Shown in pieces: positions 8,276 through 17,863 of a stretch of DNA of 64,000 bases (positions are counted from its first letter, which is position 1; each line of letters starts with the position of its first letter). Both the position numbers and the translations under genes were made by a program. Origin of the DNA: Microcystis wesenbergii FACHB-1317 (GTDB lineage Bacteria; Cyanobacteriota; Cyanobacteriia; Cyanobacteriales; Microcystaceae); contig NZ_JACJQV010000200.1 in NCBI RefSeq assembly GCF_014696875.1, forward strand, positions 1 to 64,000. The letters are read 5' to 3'. The notes under the pieces were generated by a model. That model ran no database searches and had not been told where the DNA came from. It saw nothing but the letters and a program-made list of their open reading frames with translations.

Positions 8276-10129
8276 ATGTTCGAGTCCTTCAGCCAGACTA
8301 TCTGGTTGGTACCTCTTTATGCCTTTGCGGGCGCACTTCTGGCTCTACCCTGGTCTCCCGGTATTATCCGGCAAACCGGCCCGCGACCGGCTGGTTATCT
8401 GAATTTGATCATGACTTTCTTGGCTTTTTTCCATAGCCTTTTTGCTTTGCTCGCCGTTTGGGGTCGTCCGCCGCAATCTATAGCATTTAATTGGCTAAAT
8501 GCCGCAGATTTAAGCATATCTTTAGATGTGCAGATTTCGGCTGTTAATATCGGGGCTTTATTGCTAATTACTGGCTTAAACCTCGCCGCGCAGGTATATG
8601 CGATCGCCTATCTAGAAATGGATTGGGGTTGGGCAAGGTTTTATTCTCTCGTCGCTCTCTTTGAAGGGGGTATGTGCGCCCTAGTTATCTGTAATTCGCT
8701 ATTTTTCAGCTATTGTGTGCTAGAAGTTCTCACCCTCGGCACTTATCTACTGATTGGTTTCTGGTTCAATCAATCTCTGGTAGTGACGGGGGCGCGGGAT
8801 GCTTTTCTGACTAAACGGATTGGCGATTTAATCCTGTTGATGGGAGTGGTGGCCCTTTTACCCCTGGCGGGAACCTGGAACTTTGACCAATTAACACAAT
8901 GGGCGGCTACAGCCAATTTAAACCCCAATGTGGCTAATTTACTCTGTTTAGCCCTGATTGCCGGTCCGATGGGCAAATGCGCTCAATTTCCCCTGCATTT
9001 ATGGCTAGATGAGGCCATGGAAGGACCGATGCCAGCGACAATTCTGCGGAATACGGTCGTCGTTTCCACCGGCGCTTGGTTATTGGTGAAATTAGAGCCG
9101 GTGCTGCAATTATCGCCCTTAACCTTGCAAGTAATGATCATTGTTGGCTCTGTCACTGCCATCGGTGCGGGTTTAATTGCGATCGCCCAGATCGATGTCA
9201 AGCGCTCCCTTTCCTATTCCGTCAGTGCCTACATGGGACTGATTTTTATCGCTGTGGCCACCGGACAAACGGAAACCGCTTTAGTGTTACTCTTTACATA
9301 CGCGATCGCTATGTCCCTGTTAGTCATGGTGGTGGGTAACATCATTTGGAATAATATCAGCCAAGATTTAAGCCAATACGGCGGTTTATGGTCTCGTCGT
9401 CCCGTTTCTGGCATTTGTTATCTCGTCGGTGCCGCTAGTTTAGTCGCACTGCCTCCCTTTGGTGGTTTTTGGTCATTGGCCCGCATGGGCGATCGCCTCG
9501 CAGAAATCAGTGGTTTACTGTTATTAGTGCTATTGTTGGTCAATGCCTTAACTGCCTTTAGTGTCACTAGAGAATTTTGCGTTTTCTTTGGCGGTAAAAT
9601 CAAACCAATGACCCTGCGCTCTCCGGAAGCTCTTTGGCCCTTAGTTATCCCCATGACTGTGACCATGGGTTTCGCCCTTCATCTGCCGATTTTATTAGCG
9701 CAATGGCATTTATTACCAAGTAACTTAAATCTGGGAGTGGCTTTTCTCTTGGTGCTTTCCACTGCTGGGGGCGTAATTCCGGCAGCATATATTTATCTGA
9801 ATGAAAATATCTCCAAACCGATCGTTTTTCAACCGAAAGCCCTTCAAGATTTCTTTGCCAACGACCTTTATACAGCCAAATTGTATAAAGTCACCATCGT
9901 TTTTGTCGTCGGATTAATTTCGCAAATTATTAACTGGATCGATACCTTTCTGGTGGATGGGATCGTTAATCTGGTGGGATTAGCCACGGTTTTTGGTGGT
10001 CAGAGTTTGAAATATAACGTCTCAGGCCAGACCCAATTTTACTTTCTGTCGATTATTTTGGGGGTGGCTTTGATTGGTATTATCATCTGCTGGCCCCTAC
10101 TAGCACAAATTTCTCTAGTTTTCAGTTAA
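8276..10129 (+). CDS. ndhF3: NDH-1 subunit NdhF3, CO2-uptake type
   Basis: The product is 617 aa with about 16 membrane helices. The antiporter-like core has the conserved Lys and His residues in GKCAQFPLHLWLDEAMEGP and the Lys-bearing helix AQIDVKRSLSYSVSAYMG. NdhF and NdhD are proton-pumping membrane subunits of the thylakoid NDH-1 complex; the F3/D3 isoforms form the inducible NDH-1MS complex that drives CO2 hydration. The F3 assignment comes from its neighbours (LysR, NdhD, Cup) and from the length, which is shorter than respiratory NdhF1 by about 40-60 residues. It heads a same-strand run of four genes. Confidence 0.87.
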   Translation: MFESFSQTIWLVPLYAFAGALLALPWSPGIIRQTGPRPAGYLNLIMTFLAFFHSLFALLAVWGRPPQSIAFNWLNAADLSISLDVQISAVNIGALLLITGLNLAAQVYAIAYLEMDWGWARFYSLVALFEGGMCALVICNSLFFSYCVLEVLTLGTYLLIGFWFNQSLVVTGARDAFLTKRIGDLILLMGVVALLPLAGTWNFDQLTQWAATANLNPNVANLLCLALIAGPMGKCAQFPLHLWLDEAMEGPMPATILRNTVVVSTGAWLLVKLEPVLQLSPLTLQVMIIVGSVTAIGAGLIAIAQIDVKRSLSYSVSAYMGLIFIAVATGQTETALVLLFTYAIAMSLLVMVVGNIIWNNISQDLSQYGGLWSRRPVSGICYLVGAASLVALPPFGGFWSLARMGDRLAEISGLLLLVLLLVNALTAFSVTREFCVFFGGKIKPMTLRSPEALWPLVIPMTVTMGFALHLPILLAQWHLLPSNLNLGVAFLLVLSTAGGVIPAAYIYLNENISKPIVFQPKALQDFFANDLYTAKLYKVTIVFVVGLISQIINWIDTFLVDGIVNLVGLATVFGGQSLKYNVSGQTQFYFLSIILGVALIGIIICWPLLAQISLVFS

Positions 10130-10209
10130 AGATTTGATAACTTAGGCTTTTCTTTAGCATCCCCGGCCCTGACAATAGAATTTGTCCTGATTAATGGAAA
10201 CAACTACCG

Positions 10210-10935
10210 ATGTTCAATACCTCTCGTCGCCAATTAATCCGTTATGGGGGTGGTTTTTTGGGAACCGGTCTGGCCGCTACTATTTTAGGCTCGCAACTGT
10301 CCCAAACTAACGCCCAAACTGCTGTTAATTCTGAGCCATGGCTAACTGCTCAAAATAAGGGATTGAACCCCGACCAAGCTTTAACTATGCTCATGGAAGG
10401 CAATCAACGTTTCTGGGAACGAAGACAAAAAAGTCCTAACCGCGATCAAGCTCGACTCACAGAAGTGGCCGAAAGTCAAGCCCCTTTTGCGGCAATTTTG
10501 GGCTGTGCCGATTCTCGCGTACCGGCAGAAATCGTTTTTGATCAAGGATTAGGAGATCTATTTGTTTGTCGGGTAGCGGGAAATTTAGCCACTTCCGAAG
10601 AAATTGGTAGTCTCGAATTCGGCACGTTGGTGTTAGGAGCTAAGGTAATTATTGTCCTCGGCCATTCCCGTTGTGGAGCGGTAAAAGCCACCATTGAAGG
10701 GGGTCGTTTCCCCGGACAAATCGGTCGTTTAATCGATGGCCTACAGGTGGGAGTTGATCGGGCCGAAAAACAACCCGGTTCCAACAAACTTGAGCGAGCC
10801 ATTAAATCCAATGTTGTCTATCAAGTAGAGAAATTAGGCAAGTCCCCAGTCATGGGTGATTTAGTAGATAAGAAACAATTAAAAATTGTTGGAGCCTACT
10901 ACGATCTCGATACCGGCAAAGTGAGTTTAATTTAG
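10210..10935 (+). CDS. Beta-carbonic anhydrase with Tat-type signal
   Basis: The product is 241 aa. The N-terminus TSRRQLIRYGGGFLGTG has a twin-Arg motif and a hydrophobic stretch, ending near SQTNAQT, so export to the periplasm or thylakoid lumen is expected. The zinc site is visible as CADSRVP and GHSRCGA (Cys, Asp-Arg dyad, His, Cys). The enzyme interconverts CO2 and bicarbonate. It sits between ndhF3 and ndhD3, so it is probably co-expressed with the CO2-uptake complex. Resemblance to the EcaB group is my inference. If lumenal, it would work on the opposite membrane side from the Cup protein. Confidence 0.88.
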   Translation: MFNTSRRQLIRYGGGFLGTGLAATILGSQLSQTNAQTAVNSEPWLTAQNKGLNPDQALTMLMEGNQRFWERRQKSPNRDQARLTEVAESQAPFAAILGCADSRVPAEIVFDQGLGDLFVCRVAGNLATSEEIGSLEFGTLVLGAKVIIVLGHSRCGAVKATIEGGRFPGQIGRLIDGLQVGVDRAEKQPGSNKLERAIKSNVVYQVEKLGKSPVMGDLVDKKQLKIVGAYYDLDTGKVSLI

Positions 10936-11013
10936 TCAATTCTAGATTAGTCATCGTGTCGTTTGGCTAATCCTTTTCTCATCCCAGTCATTATAAATTC
11001 GATCGATACCAAT

Positions 11014-12564
11014 ATGCTCAGTACCCTGCTTTGGTTGCCAATAATTGGAGCAATTATCGTCGGTCTTTTCCCCGATAAATTTGCCCCAGCAAAATTACGT
11101 CAAATTACCCTCTTTTTTGTTGCCGCCGTCCTCCTTTGGTCTTTATATCTGCTGACCCAATATAACTTAACCAGTAATGGCTTTCAATTTTCTGAATACC
11201 GCGAATGGGCAAAACCAATCGGTTTAAGTTATAACCTCGGAGTCGATGGTTTGTCCTTACCGTTAATTATTTTAAACTGTTTCTTGACAGGAATAGCTAT
11301 CTATAGTACCGAAGAAAAAGTAGAGCGTCCCCGACTTTATTACATCCTAATCCTCCTGATTAACGCCGGGGTTTCTGGGGCATTAATGGCCAAAAACCTG
11401 CTGCTGTTCATCGTTTTCTATGAACTAGAATTAATCCCCTTTTATCTGATGATTGCTATCTGGGGAGGCGAAAAACGTGGCTATGCTTCGATTAAATTCC
11501 TTCTCTACACTGCTGTCTCTGGGTTATTAGTCCTAGCGGCATTTTTAGGCATAGGTTTCCTCAACGGTGGTACTTTTGACTATTCCTCCCTCTCCACCGC
11601 CGATTTCTCCCAAAAAACCCAATTACTGCTCTTAACTCTGCTGTTAGTGGGATTTGGCATCAAAATCCCCCTCGTACCTCTCCATACTTGGCTACCGGAT
11701 GCCTATACGGAAGCTTCCCCCGCTACGGCAATTTTACTAGGTGGTATCCTCGCTAAACTCGGTACTTATGGCTTAGTTCGCTTTGGTCTGCAATTATTCC
11801 CGGAAACTTGGTCTTTAATCGCCCCCGGACTGGCAATTATCGGCGTTATTAGCGTTATTTACGGAGCCTTGAGCGCTATTGCCCAAAAAGACATTAAACG
11901 CATGGTGGCCTACAGTTCGATCGGTCACATGGGCTATATACTGGTAGCAGCCGCCGCTGGCACGGGTTTAAGCGTCCTTGGTGCCGTCGCGCAAATGATT
12001 AGCCACGGTCTTATTCTCGCCCTCTTATTCTATCTGGTGGGCATCGTCGAACGCAAAGCCGGAACTAGAGATTTAGACGTTTTAAACGGTTTAATGAACC
12101 CAATTCGCGGTTTACCCTTGGTTAGCGCTCTGTTAATTCTCGCCGGTATGGCCAGCGCTGGTATCCCCGGATTAGTGGGATTTGTGGCGGAATTTATCGT
12201 TTTTCAGGGGAGTTTTTCCCGTTTTCCCGTGCAGACGGTTCTCTGTATCATCGCTTCCGGTTTAACGGCGGTTTACTTTGTTATCCTGCTTAATCGCACC
12301 TGTTTTGGTAAATTGGATAATAAACTTGCCTACTATCCCAAAGTCCTGAAATCGGAAACTATCCCCGCTTTTGTCCTAATGGTATTAATCGTCTTTTTAG
12401 GTATTCAACCCAATTATTTAGTCCGTTGGATTGAACCCACCACTAACTCGATGGTTGTCAGCTTATCGGGGGAAGCAAAACCTAGTTTTGTCTTCAAAAA
12501 ATCTCCGCAAAAGTCCTCAAAAACCAACTGGTTGAATCGGGGTAAATTTTTGAGTAATAGTTAG
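11014..12564 (+). CDS. ndhD3: NDH-1 subunit NdhD3, CO2-uptake type
   Basis: From ATG 11014 the product is 516 aa and starts MLSTLLWLPIIGA, typical of NdhD. A TTG at 10963 would add 17 residues but has no better ribosome-binding site. About 14 membrane helices are present. Conserved proton-path residues are seen in FYELELIPFYLMIAIWGG (Glu) and GFGIKIPLVPLHTWLPDA (Lys, His), and in AQKDIKRMVAYSSIGHMG. The protein partners NdhF3 and CupA in NDH-1MS. It follows the carbonic anhydrase gene closely and precedes cupA by about 57 nt. Confidence 0.87.
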   Translation: MLSTLLWLPIIGAIIVGLFPDKFAPAKLRQITLFFVAAVLLWSLYLLTQYNLTSNGFQFSEYREWAKPIGLSYNLGVDGLSLPLIILNCFLTGIAIYSTEEKVERPRLYYILILLINAGVSGALMAKNLLLFIVFYELELIPFYLMIAIWGGEKRGYASIKFLLYTAVSGLLVLAAFLGIGFLNGGTFDYSSLSTADFSQKTQLLLLTLLLVGFGIKIPLVPLHTWLPDAYTEASPATAILLGGILAKLGTYGLVRFGLQLFPETWSLIAPGLAIIGVISVIYGALSAIAQKDIKRMVAYSSIGHMGYILVAAAAGTGLSVLGAVAQMISHGLILALLFYLVGIVERKAGTRDLDVLNGLMNPIRGLPLVSALLILAGMASAGIPGLVGFVAEFIVFQGSFSRFPVQTVLCIIASGLTAVYFVILLNRTCFGKLDNKLAYYPKVLKSETIPAFVLMVLIVFLGIQPNYLVRWIEPTTNSMVVSLSGEAKPSFVFKKSPQKSSKTNWLNRGKFLSNS

Positions 12565-12621
12565 TTATCCCTCGCTGTTTCCGAATTATTGTAACCGCTG
12601 CTAATTACTTTACCTAAAACT

Positions 12622-13917
12622 ATGACTGGGACATTAATCAAAGCCAAAATTCCCCCTTCTACTCACGAATTTGCCGACATTATCCACCGTTTAGAAGCGG
12701 GTGGTTCCATGTTACCGGATACTCCCGAAAACCTGATGCAAATTATCGGCATTTATAAAGCTTATGCCGTGCCGATGGATTTTTATTGGCGAGATCTGCT
12801 CTATATTGCCGAACGAGTTTTCCTCGATCCTTTGCCCTTTTTTAAATATTTTCTACCCCAAGAATACCTAGACCTACAAAATCATTACGCTGGCGATAAT
12901 GCCGATTTACGCATCTGGCGCGGTACGGGTTCTGCTCACCCTGAATTGTTAGAATTCATGGATAAAGGTAAAACCAGAAAAATGCCCAGATTAATCCATC
13001 ATCTTTGGCATGACCGCGTTAATATGGAATTTGCTGAAGCTTGTATGCAAGCCATGTTATGGCATGGCCGCGATATGGGTTGGGGTTTATTTGATGCCTA
13101 TCTTGATTCAGAAGAATATCGCCAAAATGCCGACCGCGCTATTAAGGCCTATTTCAAGAAAAACCCCGTGATGATGAAACTTTATGACCTGTTCCCCGAT
13201 ATGTTTTTGGAACAGGTGCGGATGATGTCCTACTACTCTAATTTAGGACTATTCTGGGAAGTGATGGCCCCGGTGTTTTTCGAGATGTCTGATATCTACG
13301 ATGAAGGCGGGTTTAAAGGTGTTCCCGATGCTATGAATTTCCTAGTTAATGGCATTTTTGCCATCGCCGGCCGGCCAATTTACCATCACGTTTATATTGA
13401 TGGTCAATGCTACGAAATTATCCCCAAATCAAAGGCTTTTACTTGGCTTTATGAAGCGGCTTTACCCTATGTGGAAGCGGTCTTTTATCGTACTGCTCCC
13501 TTCCGGGGTACAAAGTCCTATAATGCCCAAGCAAAACAGGTTCCCGACCAACAAAAAGACTTTCACTATGGTATTCTTTACGCGGATGTTTTCCCCGTGG
13601 GTACTGCGGGAATTCCCCCGACGTTGTTAATGGATGATATGTATCATTTTTTACCCCAATATCTGATTGATTACTATCAACAAAACTGCCGGGGGGAAGA
13701 CGATATTTTGATTCAATTGGGTATTACTTTCCAGCGATCGATGTATAATGTTACTTCGGCAGTTATTCAAGCTCTACGCACTGCTTTACTCTATCCCCTC
13801 GACGATCCTAATCCCAAACATTTACTCAAAAATCGTCAATTCTTTGAGGCACAAATGGACAGATTTAAACGCCCCGAAGCGCGTCTTAGAGATATCCAAA
13901 ATCCTAATTATCGTTAA
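12622..13917 (+). CDS. cupA: CO2 hydration protein CupA/ChpY
   Basis: The product is 431 aa and soluble. Recognisable conserved stretches include PRLIHHLWHDRVNMEFAEAC, MMSYYSNLGLFWEVMAPVFF and YADVFPVGTAGIPPTLL. Cup/Chp proteins bind the cytoplasmic side of NDH-1MS and carry out redox-driven CO2 hydration. Gene order with ndhF3-ndhD3 favours CupA over CupB. In Synechocystis a small cupS gene follows; here a terminator and a Uma2 gene follow instead. A rho-independent terminator closes the operon at 13938-13962. Confidence 0.86.
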   Translation: MTGTLIKAKIPPSTHEFADIIHRLEAGGSMLPDTPENLMQIIGIYKAYAVPMDFYWRDLLYIAERVFLDPLPFFKYFLPQEYLDLQNHYAGDNADLRIWRGTGSAHPELLEFMDKGKTRKMPRLIHHLWHDRVNMEFAEACMQAMLWHGRDMGWGLFDAYLDSEEYRQNADRAIKAYFKKNPVMMKLYDLFPDMFLEQVRMMSYYSNLGLFWEVMAPVFFEMSDIYDEGGFKGVPDAMNFLVNGIFAIAGRPIYHHVYIDGQCYEIIPKSKAFTWLYEAALPYVEAVFYRTAPFRGTKSYNAQAKQVPDQQKDFHYGILYADVFPVGTAGIPPTLLMDDMYHFLPQYLIDYYQQNCRGEDDILIQLGITFQRSMYNVTSAVIQALRTALLYPLDDPNPKHLLKNRQFFEAQMDRFKRPEARLRDIQNPNYR

Positions 13918-13937
13918 GGTTTCTTGATTATTTTTCT

Positions 13938-13962
13938 GGTGGGTTTATCGCCCACCTTTTTT
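13938..13962 (+). terminator. Rho-independent terminator after cupA
   Basis: Stem GGTGGG/CCCACC (13938-13943 and 13951-13956) with a 7-nt loop, followed directly by six T. It lies 20 nt after the cupA stop and ends the CO2-uptake operon. Confidence 0.85.
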
Positions 13963-13999
13963 GATATAATGAGATAACCGACACCCAACCTCAAAAAAG

Positions 14000-14704
14000 A
14001 TGACCACTTTTCCCATCATCGACAATAACGAGTTTTGTGCGGATGAGGTAAAATTTCCCCCCAGGGATATCTGGAGTGAGGAACCCCCCTTGGAAAGCTA
14101 CGCTCATTTACAACAAATTCTGATTTTACTTCAATGTTTAGAATGGTTATGGCAAGATCGCAATGATTATTTTGCCGCCGCTAATTTGAGCATTTATTAT
14201 AGTCCTAATCAGAAAAAATCTGAGGATTTTCGCGGGCCAGATTTTTTTGTCGTTTTGGGAACAGAAAGACGCTTAGATCGAAAAAGTTGGGTAGTTTGGG
14301 GAGAAGGGGGCAAATATCCCGATGTTATCGTGGAAATTCTCTCTCCTAGTACCGCCAAAATAGATCGCGGCCAGAAAAAACAAATTTATCAAGATATTTT
14401 TCGCACTCCCGATTATTTTTGGTTCGATCCTGAAACCTTAGAATTACAAGGATTTCGGCTAATGGAAGGGCAATATCAAGCAATTGAACCGACGGACCGG
14501 GGTTGGTTATGGAGCGATCGCTTAGGCTTATTTCTGGGTATTTATCAACAACAATTACGCTATTTCAATAGGGAGGGTGAATTAATTCCTACCCCCGCAG
14601 AAGTGGCTAAACAGGAACGTCAAGAGAAGGTTTTAGCCTTACAACAAATAGAACAGTTAAAATCTCGCTTACGCGAGTTAGGAGCCGATTTAGAAGGTAT
14701 TTAG
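14000..14704 (+). CDS. Uma2-family PD-(D/E)XK nuclease-like protein
   Basis: The product is 234 aa. The core is seen as FRGPDFFVVLG, KYPDVIVEILSPST followed by K, and the DYFWFDP strand. A short coiled-coil tail (QERQEKVLALQQIEQLKSRL) and ELGADLE end are typical. It shares family but not close sequence with the copy at 6292-7002. Function is unknown. Confidence 0.87.
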   Translation: MTTFPIIDNNEFCADEVKFPPRDIWSEEPPLESYAHLQQILILLQCLEWLWQDRNDYFAAANLSIYYSPNQKKSEDFRGPDFFVVLGTERRLDRKSWVVWGEGGKYPDVIVEILSPSTAKIDRGQKKQIYQDIFRTPDYFWFDPETLELQGFRLMEGQYQAIEPTDRGWLWSDRLGLFLGIYQQQLRYFNREGELIPTPAEVAKQERQEKVLALQQIEQLKSRLRELGADLEGI

Positions 14705-14889
14705 AGCCAGTTTTTTTGAGGAGAAACAGGTAAATTTTCCGTAAATTCCCCCACCCCTAACACCTCACTCCCCTCTCCCATTTAGATAGTCAACAGCTTA
14801 GTATTTTTTGCCTCTTGCCTGACTGGGAGTCACAAGTCTAAGCTAAGAATAGCTTGCCAACCCGTCCCGACCACCGGATAACTGATAGA

Positions 14890-15645
14890 ATGAATGATTC
14901 TAACGCTAATTCTCCCGCTCAATCCTCAGAAGAGACAATAGATGAAACCAATTGGGTAGATCTGGGGGAAGAGGAGAAACCCCTAGATAAACCCACTGCC
15001 AAACCTATCCAACCATCTCCTCTCAAGTCTATCGCTACCCTGATCACGGTGGAGACGGCTTTTTTGGCCAGTGCTACCAGTTTAATCTGGTTAATTGACT
15101 ATTATTTTCCCCTCGGACCGTTATTAAGGGTTTTCTTCCCGATTCCTATCGCTTTAGCCTATTTACGTTGGGGCGCTCGTTGTGCTTCCATGACAGCATT
15201 AGTTTCCAGTTTACTTTTGTCGGTGTTAATGGGACCGACTCGCAGTATCGTCTTTTTGATTCCCCACGGCTTGATGGGGTTACAATTGGGGCTATGCTGG
15301 CGCCGGGGTGCGCGCTGGGAATTTTCTATCTTGACTGGGGGACTGTTGGGTGCTTTTGGTTTATTCTTTCGTTTTTGGCTGTTTTCAATTCTTTTAGGCG
15401 AAAATCTCTGGTTATATGTGATTACCCAAGCGACTAATTTTATCGATTGGATTTTCACCCAGTTAGGGATTCTCGCTAAACCGACGCTGCTGCAAGTGCA
15501 ATCGATAGCAGTTGTGGGCATATTTGTCAATAGTTTATTATACTTATTTGCCGTGCATTTAGTGGCGTTATTAGTTCTCGATCGCCTCGGTAATCCGATT
15601 TCTCGTCCGCCCAAATGGGTGCAGGTCATACTAGATTATGAGTGA
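14890..15645 (+). CDS. DUF2232-family membrane protein
   Basis: From ATG 14890 the product is 251 aa; an upstream TTG at 14854 would add an unlikely MPTRPDHRITDR leader. The first 55 residues are acidic and polar, then about six membrane helices follow (for example IALAYLRWGARCASMTALV, GLMGLQLGLCWRRGARWEF). This pattern fits the DUF2232 membrane family, whose members in bacteria may be part of transport or cell-division-linked functions; the role is not known. It overlaps the next frame by 8 nt (ATGAGTGA), indicating translational coupling. Confidence 0.75.
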   Translation: MNDSNANSPAQSSEETIDETNWVDLGEEEKPLDKPTAKPIQPSPLKSIATLITVETAFLASATSLIWLIDYYFPLGPLLRVFFPIPIALAYLRWGARCASMTALVSSLLLSVLMGPTRSIVFLIPHGLMGLQLGLCWRRGARWEFSILTGGLLGAFGLFFRFWLFSILLGENLWLYVITQATNFIDWIFTQLGILAKPTLLQVQSIAVVGIFVNSLLYLFAVHLVALLVLDRLGNPISRPPKWVQVILDYE

Positions 15646-17155
15646 TTATTTAGCGCTTTATCGTCAGTATCTCCAGTCAATTAATCCGGCACTGGATGGA
15701 GAGTTTTTAATCGCAGAAAATCTATCTACTAATTGGGATGAACCAGAAACGGCTTTAGATTTTCATAACTGTGCGGTGATGGCTTTAATTGAAGCGGAAA
15801 ATTCCCCAATGCGATCGATGTATGTGGAGATGGCTTTTCAATCTCTGCAAAGAGTCCTATAAATGGCGGTTTATCCCCTTGCTACTGCCCATTTAGCTCT
15901 AGTTTATTATCTAGTAGGCGATCGAGATTTAGCGGCACAAAATGCTTTTAATGCTTTAGTCCAAGTGCTATCATCGGTGAATGCTAATTACCCCCAGGGT
16001 TTAATTTACTATTTTCCTGCCCATAACCGACAGGAATTATTAAGGGATTTATTGGAGACCGCTAATTATAGCGAGCAGACCTTGTTCTTATCCACAGAAA
16101 TATTATATCGCTCATCCCTAGCTTTTTATAATCAAAATGGGGTAAGATTTCTGGAATTAGCCAATCATGTTAACCCCAATTCCTGTCATCTCAATCGTCA
16201 ATTAGGTATCGCCAAATTAATTAATCAACAGCTAGAAGGTTTATTTCATCTCCATCGCGCCGTTAATCTCGATCCGGAAGATGCCGAGAATTTGCAAGCC
16301 CTTTATTTGGCCTATCGGGGATTAGGACAACAACAATTAGCTAATTTTTGGTTAGAAACAGCGAAAGTAACGGGTAAAAGTTGGACAAATTTAGATATAA
16401 ATCAGCCCTTTACCTATCTAGATTTTGATCGGGATATTACCCTAGCTGTAGAAGCAAGTTTTCGCAGTTTTGTCACGGGAGTTTTACTCGCGCAAGGGGA
16501 TTGGTTTGAAGCAGAAATGGAATTTTGGCGCCATAGTATTAGGGAAGGAATGACGGTTATTGATGTGGGGGCAAATGCCGGAGTTTATACTTTTAGTGCC
16601 GCTCATCGAGTCGGAAAAACGGGAAAAGTTATCGCTATCGAACCTTTTTCCCAATGTATCCAGTTACTAGAAGAAACCTGTCGGGTTAATCAATTTTCTT
16701 GGGTTTATCCCTGTGGAGGAGCGGCCAGTAATCAAAGGGGAAATGTTTATTTATCCCTGTATCAAGCTAGTGAATTAAATGAAGTCGTTACCGATGCAGC
16801 CCAATTAAAGTCAGACAATTACGAAGCAGTTCCCTGTTTTACCCTCGATAGTTTAATTGATACCTATCAGTTAGAAAGGGTGGATTTACTCAAAATTGAT
16901 GCGGAGGGCCACGAATTACCGGTTTTAGAAGGTAGTCAACTTTTACTTGAGCGTTTTGCCCCGATTATTCTCTACGAAAATATTGCCGGTAATCAAGGCA
17001 GTAATTTAGCCGCGGCCCGATGGTTAAAGGGGAAAGGTTATCGACTATACCGTTATCGTCCCTACCTGCAAGAATTGCTAGAAATCGAGTCAGAAGCCGA
17101 TTTACAGGGAATTTTGAACGTTATCGCCTTACCAGAACGGGAATTAAGGGATTAA
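15638..17155 (+). pseudogene. TPR-FkbM methyltransferase gene split by an in-frame TAA
   Basis: Codons 1-74 (15638-15859) and the following frame (15863-17155, 430 aa) are in the same frame, separated by a single TAA at 15860-15862 with ATG immediately after it. The N-terminal piece (MALIEAENSPMRSMYVEMAF) and the next residues (ATAHLALVYYLVGDRDLA) read as one helical TPR-like domain. The FkbM SAM-dependent methyltransferase domain follows at about residues 225-410 of the second part: VIDVGANAGVYTFSAA, then DLLKIDAEGHELPVLEG. FkbM proteins O-methylate sugars or polyketides. The second part has its own ATG and may still be made. Alternatively these are two natural genes with abutting stop and start. 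Confidence 0.65.
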
Positions 17156-17863
17156 GGAAACCGTCAATCCGGTCATCTCATGAATAATCCTAGCTGGACT
17201 AGCGGGTTAATTAATTCTTTAGAAAGCCAAAAGGAGATAAAAAGAAAATTTTAGCCTAAAAAGTCAGCTATATAGCTTTTTAGGTCTATTTTATTGCCTA
17301 TCATTGCTCCTGACTCCTGAATTCTAGCTATTGACTCCTTTCTTGCCCCGAAAAATTTATCTTGGTCAGGGGATCATCGTCTTGTCAGAGAGTGACCGAG
17401 TGAGTTATAGTCGTCTATAAGACTCGATTAAAGCATTTCTTAAAAGAATCGTGGTTTTTGGAAAATCGAAAAGTGCGCTATTTTCCCTTCCACAGAAACC
17501 TGTTGCCGAGGGGAGTAACTCAAAAACTCCTTTTTTCCTAGATTCTGATAGACAGAACCGGCGGAAACGGATAAAAAATGCTGTTATCGAGCAAGACTCA
17601 GGGATTAATTGAAAATCTCGTCTCCTGGCTGTGCTTACCTAATTGTGGGTCAAGCCGGCAGTTGCCAAACAGACTTAACAACTGAAACCAAGACTCAGTT
17701 CCCACGTCTGAGAGGCAGATGAACATCAAGATGAGGCTTTAACGATGCGGACTCATCTTCTTAGAACTTTCTTAACAAGACCAGATTTCCAGAAGTAGCC
17801 TCAAAGCATAGACAAATAGCCCATGGTCCGTCGCTTTTGAAACCGAAAGATTGAGGAAATTGA
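17156..17863. other. Long leader region upstream of rne
   Basis: About 700 nt without a gene. A terminator-like hairpin (17255-17284) ends the upstream unit. The rest, roughly 17370-17863, is probably the promoter and a long 5' untranslated region of rne, as is known for RNase E genes that autoregulate through their leader. A small hairpin AACTGA/TCAGTT is visible at 17680-17700. No known riboswitch pattern was recognised. Confidence 0.55.
17255..17284 (+). terminator. Hairpin terminator-like structure after the FkbM gene
   Basis: Stem CCTAAAAAG/CTTTTTAGG (17255-17263 and 17276-17284) with an inner AGCTATATAGCT palindrome, followed by TCTATTTTATTG. It lies about 100 nt after the upstream stop codon. 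Confidence 0.6.

Noticed and set aside
8770-9666. Several antisense and shifted frames inside ndhF3
   Set aside because: They mirror the strong coding frame of ndhF3 and have no features of their own.
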